24,660 bases of DNA from a virus. The DNA is taken from positions 1 through 24,660 of the IMG/VR virus record IMGVR_UViG_3300006752_000216. The stretch is one strand, 5' to 3'. The translations under genes were made by a program, and so were the position numbers. The notes below the pieces were generated by a model. The model worked only from the letters and a program-made list of their open reading frames with translations. It was not told the DNA's origin and made no database searches. How positions within the stretch are numbered: position 1 is the stretch's first letter; each line of letters opens with the position of its first letter. Shown piece by piece: positions 5,828 to 12,267 of the stretch.

Positions 5828-6015
5828 AATAATGACAGCGAATGAAAAGGAGTAAGCAGTATTCAATGAACAATACTGCTACGACGCAATGAAATAAGCC
5901 GATTTATCCTTATAATAAGCGTGGACATTCCATTTTCCGAAGGAGTAAACTCCCGGCGCTAAAATATTGCCCACCCTCTTACCGCCCTATTTTACCACTA
6001 TCGGAACCATATGGT
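5816..6015. repeat. Hairpin-bearing module, copy A
   Basis: The module starts and ends with an ACCATATGGT palindrome. In between are TAATAATGA, a perfect 9-bp stem AGCAGTATT/AATACTGCT with an 8-nt loop (5855-5880), an ACGAC box, a TATA-like CCTTATAAT, GGACA, then CCCACCC...CCCTAT...ATC just before the second palindrome. The same order occurs at 8173-8342, and a partial version at 5150-5249 shares CAGCGAATGAAA. No gene lies within. It also covers the gene-free stretch 5744-6085, which holds promoters P1 and P2. Confidence 0.6.
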
Positions 6016-6042
6016 AAGGAGAATTTGTTGAACACCTTATAT
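6006..6042 (+). promoter_or_regulatory. Palindrome promoter P2 (rightward, gene at 6086)
   Basis: ACCATATGGT (6006-6015), an 18-bp spacer AAGGAGAATTTGTTGAAC, then ACCTTATAT (6034-6042). Spacer and downstream box nearly match promoter P3 at 6913. The ATG of the next gene is 44 bp after the box. Confidence 0.7.
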
Positions 6043-6085
6043 CCATTAGCCCATGGTTTAACATACCCAAAGGGGGTTAAGTATT

Positions 6086-6736
6086 ATGTCAAAAAAAACA
6101 GACAAAAAAATGATGAGTGATGATGAATGGAATGCTTGGACCGCAGATGTGAAAACATTTGTAGCCAACAAAGATGAGGTTATGCGACTTACATCTCAAG
6201 CAGAAAACGACGAATCGTTGCGGAATGGCGAGGCTTTTAATGCCGATAACTTTGAAGATGACTTTGAAGACATTGAGAACTTCTTGAAGCGTGGTGCAAC
6301 TCGAATTGCTATGCGAGAGATTTACAAGAAAGATATTCTTTCCCGTGGTCGAAAAATGTCTCTTTGGCCTAAGCGTCAAGGTGGCGGTTCTCAAATGCCT
6401 CAATATCAACAAGCCGTTCTTAATCAAGCGGATGCAATTTACAACATGGCTTTTACGGCTTATTGGAATGTTCTTGAAGAAAACAACGCATCTCACCTTG
6501 AGATGAGTCGGGCTTCAAATGCAAATGCTACAAACGGCGCACCTTATGAAAATGTTCAAGCATTCGTTAAGGCTCGTTTGACTTCAAAGATTGCAGGTCT
6601 TAAAGGAGACATTCGCAACGGTCTTTGGACAAATGCCGACAATGAGAAAAAGTTCGACTTGTCTCAACCTCTTCAACGACCATTTGACCCTTCAAAGGTT
6701 AAGGTCGAAGAACCTTCAACTGAGGAATCGGCTTGA
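6086..6736 (+). CDS. Hypothetical protein (216 aa), possibly abundant
   Basis: This soluble, mostly helical protein has a very acidic patch (NFEDDFEDIENFL, about residues 55-67), a basic middle (RGRKMSLWPKRQGGG) and an acidic tail. Its arginine codons are mainly CGN, unlike the AGA-rich rightward operon, which could mean high expression matched to host tRNAs or a different origin. GGGGG lies about 10 nt before the ATG. It is driven by promoter P2 and followed by a probable terminator. An acidic -1-frame extension (KSFFEDDEE) overlaps its stop. No family recognised; a DNA-binding or replication accessory role is speculation. Confidence 0.82.
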   Translation: MSKKTDKKMMSDDEWNAWTADVKTFVANKDEVMRLTSQAENDESLRNGEAFNADNFEDDFEDIENFLKRGATRIAMREIYKKDILSRGRKMSLWPKRQGGGSQMPQYQQAVLNQADAIYNMAFTAYWNVLEENNASHLEMSRASNANATNGAPYENVQAFVKARLTSKIAGLKGDIRNGLWTNADNEKKFDLSQPLQRPFDPSKVKVEEPSTEESA

Positions 6737-6852
6737 AGTCCTTCTTTGAAGACGACGAAGAATGATTTTTAATTATTCGGGGAATTGACGGGTTAAAGAA
6801 AAGAACTCGCTGTGTTGAGTAAACAATGCAGGGCAAAACAAATCGGAGTTAT

Positions 6853-6880
6853 GGATTCTCCCCAAAAATCCACCTTTTTT
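6853..6880 (+). terminator. Possible terminator after gene 6086-6736
   Basis: A weak stem GGATT/AATCC with a 9-nt loop is followed by ACC and a run of six T. The T-run alone could end archaeal transcription. It separates the 6086 gene from the next palindrome promoter. Confidence 0.4.
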
Positions 6881-6912
6881 AAGGCAAGGTCTATCATACA
6901 AATTACTTTGAT

Positions 6913-6949
6913 ACCATATGGTAAGGATAATTTGTAGCATACCTTATAT
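6913..6949 (+). promoter_or_regulatory. Palindrome promoter P3 (rightward, genes 6972-7485)
   Basis: ACCATATGGT (6913-6922), 18-bp spacer AAGGATAATTTGTAGCAT, then ACCTTATAT (6941-6949). The first ATG is 23 bp after the box, so the transcript would have almost no leader. Confidence 0.7.
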
Positions 6950-6971
6950 GGGATAGGAGAGTTAATTAACT

Positions 6972-7145
6972 ATGTTTTGGAAGAAACGAGAACCGAAGTT
7001 TGTAATCAAAGTTAAACAGAATCGCTATGAGAAGTTCATTATTGATGAATTGCGTGTAAGTGCAGATAGTCAAGAAGAATTAGAAACAGAACTAATTCTT
7101 GCACTTAAACAAATCTCTCAGCAATTACAGGAGATGAACGCATGA
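6972..7145 (+). CDS. Hypothetical small protein (57 aa)
   Basis: Begins MFWKKREPKFVIKVKQNRYE and ends in a glutamine-rich helix (ALKQISQQLQEM). The basic start and helical end suggest a small coiled-coil or nucleic-acid-binding protein; the family is unknown. First gene of a three-gene operon under promoter P3, each pair joined by an ATGA overlap. AGGAGAG lies about 9 nt upstream. Confidence 0.68.
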   Translation: MFWKKREPKFVIKVKQNRYEKFIIDELRVSADSQEELETELILALKQISQQLQEMNA

Positions 7146-7324
7146 TTCATGTTGGGAATGGATTTGTTGAGAAGCCTTACACTAATTGTAAGTGGTGTCA
7201 AAATGAACTTGACCCAAACCAACACATGATGTATTATTGCGATACGGCTTGTTTCAAATCTCAAAATAAAACCGGAGGTTTAATTCAAACCCATTATGCA
7301 CCACCAGTGGAGGAAGAAGAATGA
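7142..7324 (+). CDS. Zinc-finger microprotein (60 aa)
   Basis: Contains NCKWCQNELD (C-x2-C at residues 16-19) and YYCDTACF (C-x3-C at 33-37), a compact four-Cys zinc site resembling MYM/FCS-type or HNH-adjacent fingers, with an acidic tail ending in four Glu. Middle gene of the P3 operon, overlapping its neighbours by ATGA on both sides. It is the only zinc microprotein outside the left operon. Function unknown. Confidence 0.7.
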   Translation: MIHVGNGFVEKPYTNCKWCQNELDPNQHMMYYCDTACFKSQNKTGGLIQTHYAPPVEEEE

Positions 7325-7485
7325 AATACCCAGAAAAATTTATTGTAGCCGAATTAATCAAAATGGATTTAGATGAACTTAGAGCATTATCCGATGCTCT
7401 TTGGGAAGATTGGAGAAGGGTTGATATGGCCTTGAAGGTTGTCAGCGAGATGGATAAGCAGACAAAGGAAGCAAGCGAAGAATAA
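7321..7485 (+). CDS. Hypothetical helical microprotein (54 aa)
   Basis: Begins MKYPEKFIVAELIKMDLDEL and continues as amphipathic helix with an acidic end. Its start is the ATGA overlap with the preceding gene. Last gene of the P3 operon. No motif; possibly a small dimeric helical hairpin. Confidence 0.65.
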   Translation: MKYPEKFIVAELIKMDLDELRALSDALWEDWRRVDMALKVVSEMDKQTKEASEE

Positions 7486-7725
7486 TTCCTTAGCGGTGGA
7501 GGGTGGCAAAGGGTTGGGTATGATAAGGATGGTAAGTTATCTACGCCCGTGTCAACCTTAATCTTGGTGATTTAAATGTCAAAATATAAACAAGAGTAGT
7601 AATGTCTCTTAGCCGAAAATTAATTACCGATAGGGTGCAAGGCCCTTTCCTACTCCCTAAAAAGAGATATGCAGGTTTGTTCGATAAAAATACTAAAAGC
7701 ATTTGGGCTTGTTTTCGTTTTTGTG

Positions 7726-7746
7726 CCTCGTTTATTCGAGGTTTTT
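7726..7746 (+). terminator. Hairpin plus T-run terminator
   Basis: CCTCG, a 6-nt loop TTTATT, CGAGG, then TTTTT. It lies 240 bp after the P3 operon, so it may end a long 3' untranslated region or a separate small RNA. Confidence 0.5.
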
Positions 7747-8070
7747 AACAGAACATAAGATGGCGGCTGTGAAAGGTCGGTCTTAGGTATTTTCCTGCTA
7801 TCTTTTTTTCTTTTTTTATGATAAGGCTTGACTACAAATTATTCATTACCATATGGTAAGGTATCGAGCCTAAGATTAAAAACACTTCGTTGTTTTGGAA
7901 CCTGCAAATTTTCAGACTTGTTTTTTTCTCCACCCTCAAGCCACCCTTAAACAAGTTACGCTTTGCCTGAAACTTTTTGTTTCCAAAATTTTGAACCATA
8001 TGGTTGTGCTTGGCGTGACATGTAAGTGTATAGCCAAAAATGCACACCTCACCTATATATAAGGACAATC

Positions 8071-8154
8071 TTAAAGAACTTTAACACAACCGTTCCTTTC
8101 TCCCGCCCACAAGCACACCCTATGTTCGTCTCTATCTGTGTTAAAATTCTTTAA
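8071..8154. repeat. Long inverted repeat, 18-bp arms
   Basis: TTAAAGAACTTTAACACA (8071-8088) and TGTGTTAAAATTCTTTAA (8137-8154) are reverse complements with one mismatch, 48 bp apart. A TATA-like element at 8054-8062 would place a start near the left arm, so an RNA from here would fold into a long stem closing a pyrimidine-rich loop. Confidence 0.65.
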
Positions 8155-8172
8155 CCTAATTTCTACTATGTA

Positions 8173-8342
8173 GAACCATATGGTAATAATGAGGAAGGAG
8201 TATTCACAAGATAATACTGTCACGACTGAGGAGTATATATCCTCAAATAAGAAAAGGACACTTTTCGTTTTCGTTAGTAAGTGAAACTATCTTCCCACCC
8301 ACATACCAACCCTATACTTTCATTATCTACGAACCATATGGT
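8173..8342. repeat. Hairpin-bearing module, copy B
   Basis: Same order as copy A at 5816-6015: ACCATATGGT, TAATAATGA, stem AGTATT/AATACT with an 8-nt loop (8199-8218), ACGAC, TATATAT, GGACA, CCCACCC...CCCTAT...ATC, and a second ACCATATGGT. The bases have diverged but the boxes and order are kept, which suggests selection on the elements. Just before it, TTCTAC-TAT-GTAGAA forms another small palindrome (8161-8175). Confidence 0.6.
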
Positions 8343-8375
8343 AAGTATATAATTTGTTGGGCGACCCCAACCAAA

Positions 8376-8410
8376 AGAAAGAGGGCCGAAGCCCCCCTTC
8401 TCGTTTTTTT
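8376..8410. terminator. Bidirectional hairpin terminator
   Basis: An 11-bp stem (with two G-T pairs) closed by a tetraloop: CGAA on plus, TTCG on minus. It is followed by seven T on the plus strand and by TTTT on the minus strand. It would stop the leftward gene at 8420 and any rightward transcript from the 8050-8340 region. Confidence 0.65.
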
Positions 8411-8419
8411 CATTCATCA

Positions 8420-8641
8420 TCAAACAATGCTATCCCCCACATCAATTACCCAATCAAAAATATCAATTGCAGGATGCCATGCAACTCCATCAATAATCCA
8501 ATCTTGAGAAATCCATATTTTTTCGCTACCCCTTGAATGTTCAGTAAAAAGCAAAGCCCAATAATCCTCTTGAGAATACCAAACCATTCCATACACCTTA
8601 CTGGGTTGGCCGTGTGCATTATTGCCTATCATAGAATACAT
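8420..8641 (-). CDS. Hypothetical tryptophan-rich protein (73 aa)
   Basis: A small, aromatic-rich, probably beta-sheet protein (VYGMVWYSQEDYWALLFTEH; IWISQDWIIDGVAWHPAIDI). GGTGA lies 6 nt upstream of the ATG. It forms a single-gene unit between promoter P4 and the terminator at 8376. Its stop overlaps an acidic out-of-frame tail (LFDDE), as at two other genes of this zone. Function not recognised; a protein-binding or inhibitor role is possible but unproven. Confidence 0.75.
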   Translation of the reverse strand: MYSMIGNNAHGQPSKVYGMVWYSQEDYWALLFTEHSRGSEKIWISQDWIIDGVAWHPAIDIFDWVIDVGDSIV

Positions 8642-8682
8642 TAGTAATCACCTTTCATGTTATTATCAATACTTTTTATCTC

Positions 8683-8717
8683 ATAAGGTAGTCCACAAAT
8701 TTACCTTACCATATGGT
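8683..8717 (-). promoter_or_regulatory. Palindrome promoter P4 (leftward, gene 8420-8641)
   Basis: On the minus strand ACCATATGGT (8717-8708), 18-bp spacer beginning AAGG and containing AAATTTGTGG, then ACCTTAT (8689-8683). The ATG is 42 bp downstream. Spacing equals that of P1, P2 and P3. Confidence 0.7.
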
Positions 8718-8734
8718 TCACTTTGGGAATTTTT

Positions 8735-8777
8735 TTAATTAAAAAATATTAAATACGCAAAGCCCTTCATAATAATC
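8735..8777 (+). promoter_or_regulatory. Archaeal-type promoter of the rightward operon
   Basis: An A/T-rich box (AATTAAAAAATATTAAATA, 8735-8753) lies about 30 bp upstream of the ATG at 8778, with no ribosome site between. That matches a TATA box with transcription starting at or next to the ATG, i.e. a leaderless first gene. It has no downstream ACCTTAT element on this strand, so it probably belongs to a different expression class from P1-P4. Confidence 0.5.
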
Positions 8778-9146
8778 ATGCGAGATTTTATGAAACCGGC
8801 CATGCGCCAACATAGAAATACCTTATATTTGCCCTCAATGTGGGCCATGATGGAAGAAATAGATAAAATTTTATGGCTCTGGGACCATTTTGACACACTT
8901 TGGCGCAACTCATACCCCCCTCCAGCAAAAAATCAAGAAGAATTGGGCTTAATACTTGCGGAGATACGCAAAACTCGGCAAAACTGTAAAACTTTATATA
9001 GACATTGCGAATTAGACATTAATAGTTGGAGTGCATTACAAGATTTACCTTTGGAAAGTCTCGTAATTCGCCAAAAGGGGAATACACTTGACAAAAAAGA
9101 CTCAAATAAACAAAAAGATACGGCGAAAGAAAGGGGACCCCAGTAA
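8778..9146 (+). CDS. Hypothetical protein, first gene of late operon (122 aa)
   Basis: A mostly helical protein with an aromatic centre (ILWLWDHFDTLWRNSY, about residues 31-46) and a basic, lysine-rich tail (DKKDSNKQKDTAKERGPQ). No ribosome site precedes the ATG, which fits a leaderless start from the A/T box. No catalytic motif or family recognised. It lacks the Trp-Ile-Leu-Lys tag that marks most of the following genes. Confidence 0.75.
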   Translation: MRDFMKPAMRQHRNTLYLPSMWAMMEEIDKILWLWDHFDTLWRNSYPPPAKNQEELGLILAEIRKTRQNCKTLYRHCELDINSWSALQDLPLESLVIRQKGNTLDKKDSNKQKDTAKERGPQ

Positions 9147-9209
9147 AAAAACAGAAAAGTTAAGGCCTAATAAACCAAACTATCAAAGAAAACAAAGGAG
9201 AAATAAATA

Positions 9210-9311
9210 ATGTCGGGAATAAACTTTCGCTGGGAATGGATTAAAAAAGAAAAAAATTTTTTCGCTAGTCCCAAAAAAATTACCGGCCAATTTTTCAATA
9301 AGGCGGTGTAA
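9210..9311 (+). CDS. Basic microprotein (33 aa)
   Basis: Begins MSGINFRWEWIKKEKNFF and ends KKITGQFFNKAV. AAAGGAG lies about 9 nt upstream and the next gene's ATG follows 2 nt after the stop, so the frame is likely translated. Its WEWIKK resembles the tag of its neighbours without matching it. Role unknown. Confidence 0.6.
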   Translation: MSGINFRWEWIKKEKNFFASPKKITGQFFNKAV

Positions 9312-9313
9312 TA

Positions 9314-10000
9314 ATGGGTTGGCGAGATATATTAAAGAATAAAGACCGTGATTTGGCCCAAGAGTTACTAATTTCATTTCGAGAATTTACACCAATAAGA
9401 GAAATAACTAAAGAAGAAGAAGACATGTTTCTTTCATCTATGTATTACAGCACTAAACCCCTTGTTTATAAAAGAACTTTAGAATTTATGAAACCCTTTG
9501 ATGAAATTGAGAGAGATGGTTTAGATTTTGTTTTTAAATTCGATATATATGGAGTGCCTTTTACATTTAAAATGCCGGTTTTACCGGCTGGGTTGACTGT
9601 AAAAGGTATTGGTGAAAGGGCTGAAGATACTTTCCCGGTAATGGACTCAACTCAAATGAGTTTTTGCGTAAAGGCTAATAGGGTGATGACAAATGGGGAT
9701 TTTATGGTTACACTTCTTCTCGCAAGTAAAAATAACCAATTACCTACAATTCTTACTCTTCCAGCATATGTAGAAAGACACATGCCGGAAACTAAAATGC
9801 ACAACGATACACATATTTATGATATAAATGAACACTCATACAAGGACACACTTTTAGAAAGAATATGGGAACATGTATTAGGTCTTGATGAAATAGACTG
9901 GCCCGTTTTAAATAATAATAATGATGGCGAAATACCATTGAATATTTTAAACGAATGGTTAAAGGAATACATACCTGAAGAATTATTAGAGGGATGGTAA
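9314..10000 (+). CDS. Tagged protein, paralogue 1 (228 aa, MGWRDILK)
   Basis: The N-terminus MGWRDILKNK carries the shared tag. The body shares with the next gene the blocks RTLEFM-[KR]-P, an FxVFG/FDIYG strand, and CVKA-x(4)-MTNGDF-x(2)-TL-x(2)-A-x-KNN, so the two arose by tandem duplication. A compact mixed alpha/beta fold is likely. No catalytic motif, signal peptide or membrane segment is seen. If the tag directs packaging, this would be an internal virion protein; that is inference. Confidence 0.85.
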   Translation: MGWRDILKNKDRDLAQELLISFREFTPIREITKEEEDMFLSSMYYSTKPLVYKRTLEFMKPFDEIERDGLDFVFKFDIYGVPFTFKMPVLPAGLTVKGIGERAEDTFPVMDSTQMSFCVKANRVMTNGDFMVTLLLASKNNQLPTILTLPAYVERHMPETKMHNDTHIYDINEHSYKDTLLERIWEHVLGLDEIDWPVLNNNNDGEIPLNILNEWLKEYIPEELLEGW

Positions 10001-10001
10001 T

Positions 10002-10667
10002 ATGGGTTGGCAAGATATTTTAAAGTCGGAAGAGGAAGGGCGAGATAAACTTGTAGACGAATATGTAAATAATGTTCATTTTTTTGACCCTAATATAAAA
10101 ATAAATCATATTGCTGAAAAATTTAGAGTAATAACACCTGAACGCTTAAAACCTTTAGTAAGGACTTTAGAATTTATGAGACCCATTAAAGATGATATAG
10201 ATTTCATAGGATTAGGCAAAAGAACTGTCTTATATTCTTTTGAAGTATTTGGGGAAAGGTGTACTATTTCTCAAAGATTAAATGGTTTAGGTGATATTTC
10301 TGATGATAATTATATTCAAGTAGGGGATAAAAATGTATGTGTGAAGGCTACCAGTGATATGACAAATGGTGATTTTTTAACTACCTTAGTGTATGCGGTA
10401 AAAAATAATGTTGTCCCTGACATTATAAAATTCGTCGCCTTTGCGACATATACAGGACATGAATATTCCGTGGACTCATATGTTTATGATACCAGTGAAA
10501 AAAAGTATAAAAGGTCTTTTCTTATTCAACTTTACAAGGAACGGAGATTACCTGATTCATTTTATGAAGAATTGCCTATATACAGAATCAAGGAACTTGA
10601 TATAAATGGTCTCAATTTCTGGCTTGCTAAAGCAATAGAACCTAAAGAAATATTAGGAAGGTGGTAA
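10002..10667 (+). CDS. Tagged protein, paralogue 2 (221 aa, MGWQDILK)
   Basis: Starts MGWQDILKSE one base after the previous stop and aligns with its neighbour throughout (RTLEFMRPIKDD; CVKATSDMTNGDFLTTLVYA). Identity is concentrated in the tag and these central blocks; the C-terminal thirds differ. Both end in a Gly-(Arg)-Trp pair (EGW, GRW). Function unknown; the duplication suggests dosage or divergence of a virion or injected factor. Confidence 0.85.
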   Translation: MGWQDILKSEEEGRDKLVDEYVNNVHFFDPNIKINHIAEKFRVITPERLKPLVRTLEFMRPIKDDIDFIGLGKRTVLYSFEVFGERCTISQRLNGLGDISDDNYIQVGDKNVCVKATSDMTNGDFLTTLVYAVKNNVVPDIIKFVAFATYTGHEYSVDSYVYDTSEKKYKRSFLIQLYKERRLPDSFYEELPIYRIKELDINGLNFWLAKAIEPKEILGRW

Positions 10668-10668
10668 T

Positions 10669-12267
10669 ATGGATTGGCAAAATATATTAAAGGGAGTTAT
10701 TAAGCGTGAAGATGTTATAAAAGCAGCGAAGGAAGCGATAGAAGGGGAACATAGAGAATGGGAAGTAACACATTTCTCATATCTATATTCTTCTCTGGGT
10801 AGGGGTATGGTATCTCTTAGGGTTAAAAAAAGAGATGGTGGGTCAGATATAGCATGTTTAGTAGAGAGTGAAGATATAAGATTAGACAGTATTCTCGACA
10901 AAGTGAAAGGTGAATTTGGTCGCTCCGAAAATTTAGATGCCTACAAAAAAAGGGTTGTTGAAAGTGTAAAGCCCACCTTTCGTTCTTTAAATTGGTTTTA
11001 TGAAGTTATAGAACCTATAGACGAAATAATAGACATAGGGGCGGGTTTTGAAATTATTGGAGATTCGACAAACCAATATACAATTCTTTCTTCGAGTTTA
11101 AAATCCAGTGGTTGTTATGAGGTAAGAACTTATGAGGGTTATTCTATTTGTATAGAAATAGATGAACGAAAACCTGCTGGAGATAATCTATTGGGTTTAG
11201 CATTAGGTCTACTTAACGATGAATCAACGAGCGAAAGTGTTGAAGGTCTTACGGATTATATGTCCGATTGGCAAGAACTCCAATGTCAAGTTTGTGGGCA
11301 TTTTAATGAATTTTCTATATCGGATGAGGGGTATCAGTGTGAAAATTGTACTGCAACAACACAACTTACGGATATAAGATTTGAACCAAGGTTTCAAGCA
11401 GACGAAGAAGTTCAAGATGAAGAAGGTCCTAATGGTGTGTTTAACCCCCATTTTAGGCATGTCGTGGGTGACATGTTTTTACAGGAAAATAAATTATTTA
11501 GGCTTAAATTCCCTAATGAATATGATTTAACCGTAAGAGGAGACCCTGAATCAATTTTAGAAGATACAGATAACGACAAAATATTTATTTCCAATAATAT
11601 GTTATATGACGAAGACGGTGATGAGATGGGTTTGTATGAGGTGAGAGAGATATTATCGGAAGATGTTGATTTTATTAAATTTATAGTTAAATATTTAGAA
11701 GAGGATATGTATGAAGTTTACGACTATTTAGAATATGTAAATTTAGGGGGAGATTTATGGTCCGACCGTAAAGGTGGATATTTAGGCGATGATGGTAATT
11801 TTACTGATAATATAGAAGAAATTTATAATCTTAGTGAAATGTCCGAAGAAGAATTTATTATGAACGCAATAGAAGAATGGGAATTACCTGAAGATAATGT
11901 TTTAGGTTTATTTGATTATAAGAAAGACGGGGAATATTGGATTAAATGGAATGGAAAAAAATACGAACTTGTTAACGGGGAAATGGTCGAACAGGATGAA
12001 GGCGGAATTACAAAGAACTTAAGTAGTAAATCCGTTCTCCCTATTAATATGAAGTGGACAGACTATCTTAGAAAAACCTCTAATACAAAGTCCGAGGATT
12101 GGGAATCTGCCTTAAAGAGTTTTATTTCCGATGGTAAAAAATTAGGAATACCCTTGTCTGTAATGGAATTATTAAAATTGGCAAAGGAAGCAACGACTTC
12201 GCAAAGCGAAGGTTTTGAAACTCTACATCGACCCACCTTCAGTGAGGAGGAAGAGGAAGATGTTTGA
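10669..12267 (+). CDS. Tagged multidomain protein with zinc ribbon (532 aa)
   Basis: The tag MDWQNILKG opens the protein. Residues about 100-165 (RSLNWFYEVIEPIDEIIDIG) recall the core block of the two preceding paralogues. A four-Cys zinc ribbon follows (CQVCG at 206-209, CENC at 224-227), then a long acidic region (about 245-450). A second, internal tag-like sequence MKWTDYLRK lies at 461-469, followed by a helical end and a run of Glu. This looks like a fusion of two tagged proteins. Its end overlaps the next start by 8 nt. The enzymatic role, if any, is unknown. Confidence 0.85.
   Translation: MDWQNILKGVIKREDVIKAAKEAIEGEHREWEVTHFSYLYSSLGRGMVSLRVKKRDGGSDIACLVESEDIRLDSILDKVKGEFGRSENLDAYKKRVVESVKPTFRSLNWFYEVIEPIDEIIDIGAGFEIIGDSTNQYTILSSSLKSSGCYEVRTYEGYSICIEIDERKPAGDNLLGLALGLLNDESTSESVEGLTDYMSDWQELQCQVCGHFNEFSISDEGYQCENCTATTQLTDIRFEPRFQADEEVQDEEGPNGVFNPHFRHVVGDMFLQENKLFRLKFPNEYDLTVRGDPESILEDTDNDKIFISNNMLYDEDGDEMGLYEVREILSEDVDFIKFIVKYLEEDMYEVYDYLEYVNLGGDLWSDRKGGYLGDDGNFTDNIEEIYNLSEMSEEEFIMNAIEEWELPEDNVLGLFDYKKDGEYWIKWNGKKYELVNGEMVEQDEGGITKNLSSKSVLPINMKWTDYLRKTSNTKSEDWESALKSFISDGKKLGIPLSVMELLKLAKEATTSQSEGFETLHRPTFSEEEEEDV

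Larger units (their letters stand above)
7486..8419. other. Long non-coding region with hairpins and four palindromes
   Basis: In these 934 bases I find no convincing gene. They contain a terminator (7726-7746), palindromes at 7848, 7995, 8175 and 8333, a TATA-like TATATATAA at 8054-8062, a long inverted repeat (8071-8088 with 8137-8154), the second hairpin module (8173-8342) and a bidirectional terminator (8376-8410). The order TATA box, inverted repeat, terminator fits one or more small RNA genes on the plus strand. The palindrome at 7848, read leftward, is followed by ATAATTTGTAG and CCTTAT, a near-match to promoters P1-P4. Confidence 0.5.

Noticed and set aside
5855-5880. C/D-box guide RNAs in the hairpin modules
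   Set aside because: TAATGA and a CTGA occur near copy B, but box spacing and the second box pair are missing in copy A.
7602-7748. Plus-strand frame of 48 codons (MSLSRKLITDRV...)
   Set aside because: It has only a weak ribosome site and its end runs through the terminator hairpin at 7726-7746, so a structured RNA is the better reading.
7832-8068. Minus-strand frame of 78 codons in the non-coding zone
   Set aside because: It spans two ACCATATGGT palindromes and low-complexity T-runs and lacks a ribosome site; the palindromes explain the conserved pieces.
5370-8424. Programmed -1 frameshifting to add acidic tails to three proteins
   Set aside because: No slippery heptamer is visible and the third case needs +1, so a shared frameshift mechanism is not supported; kept only as a pattern worth checking.
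5240-8717. CRISPR array suggested by repeated short palindromes
   Set aside because: Repeats are only 10 bp, spacing is irregular (about 150-930 bp), and no cas genes are present.
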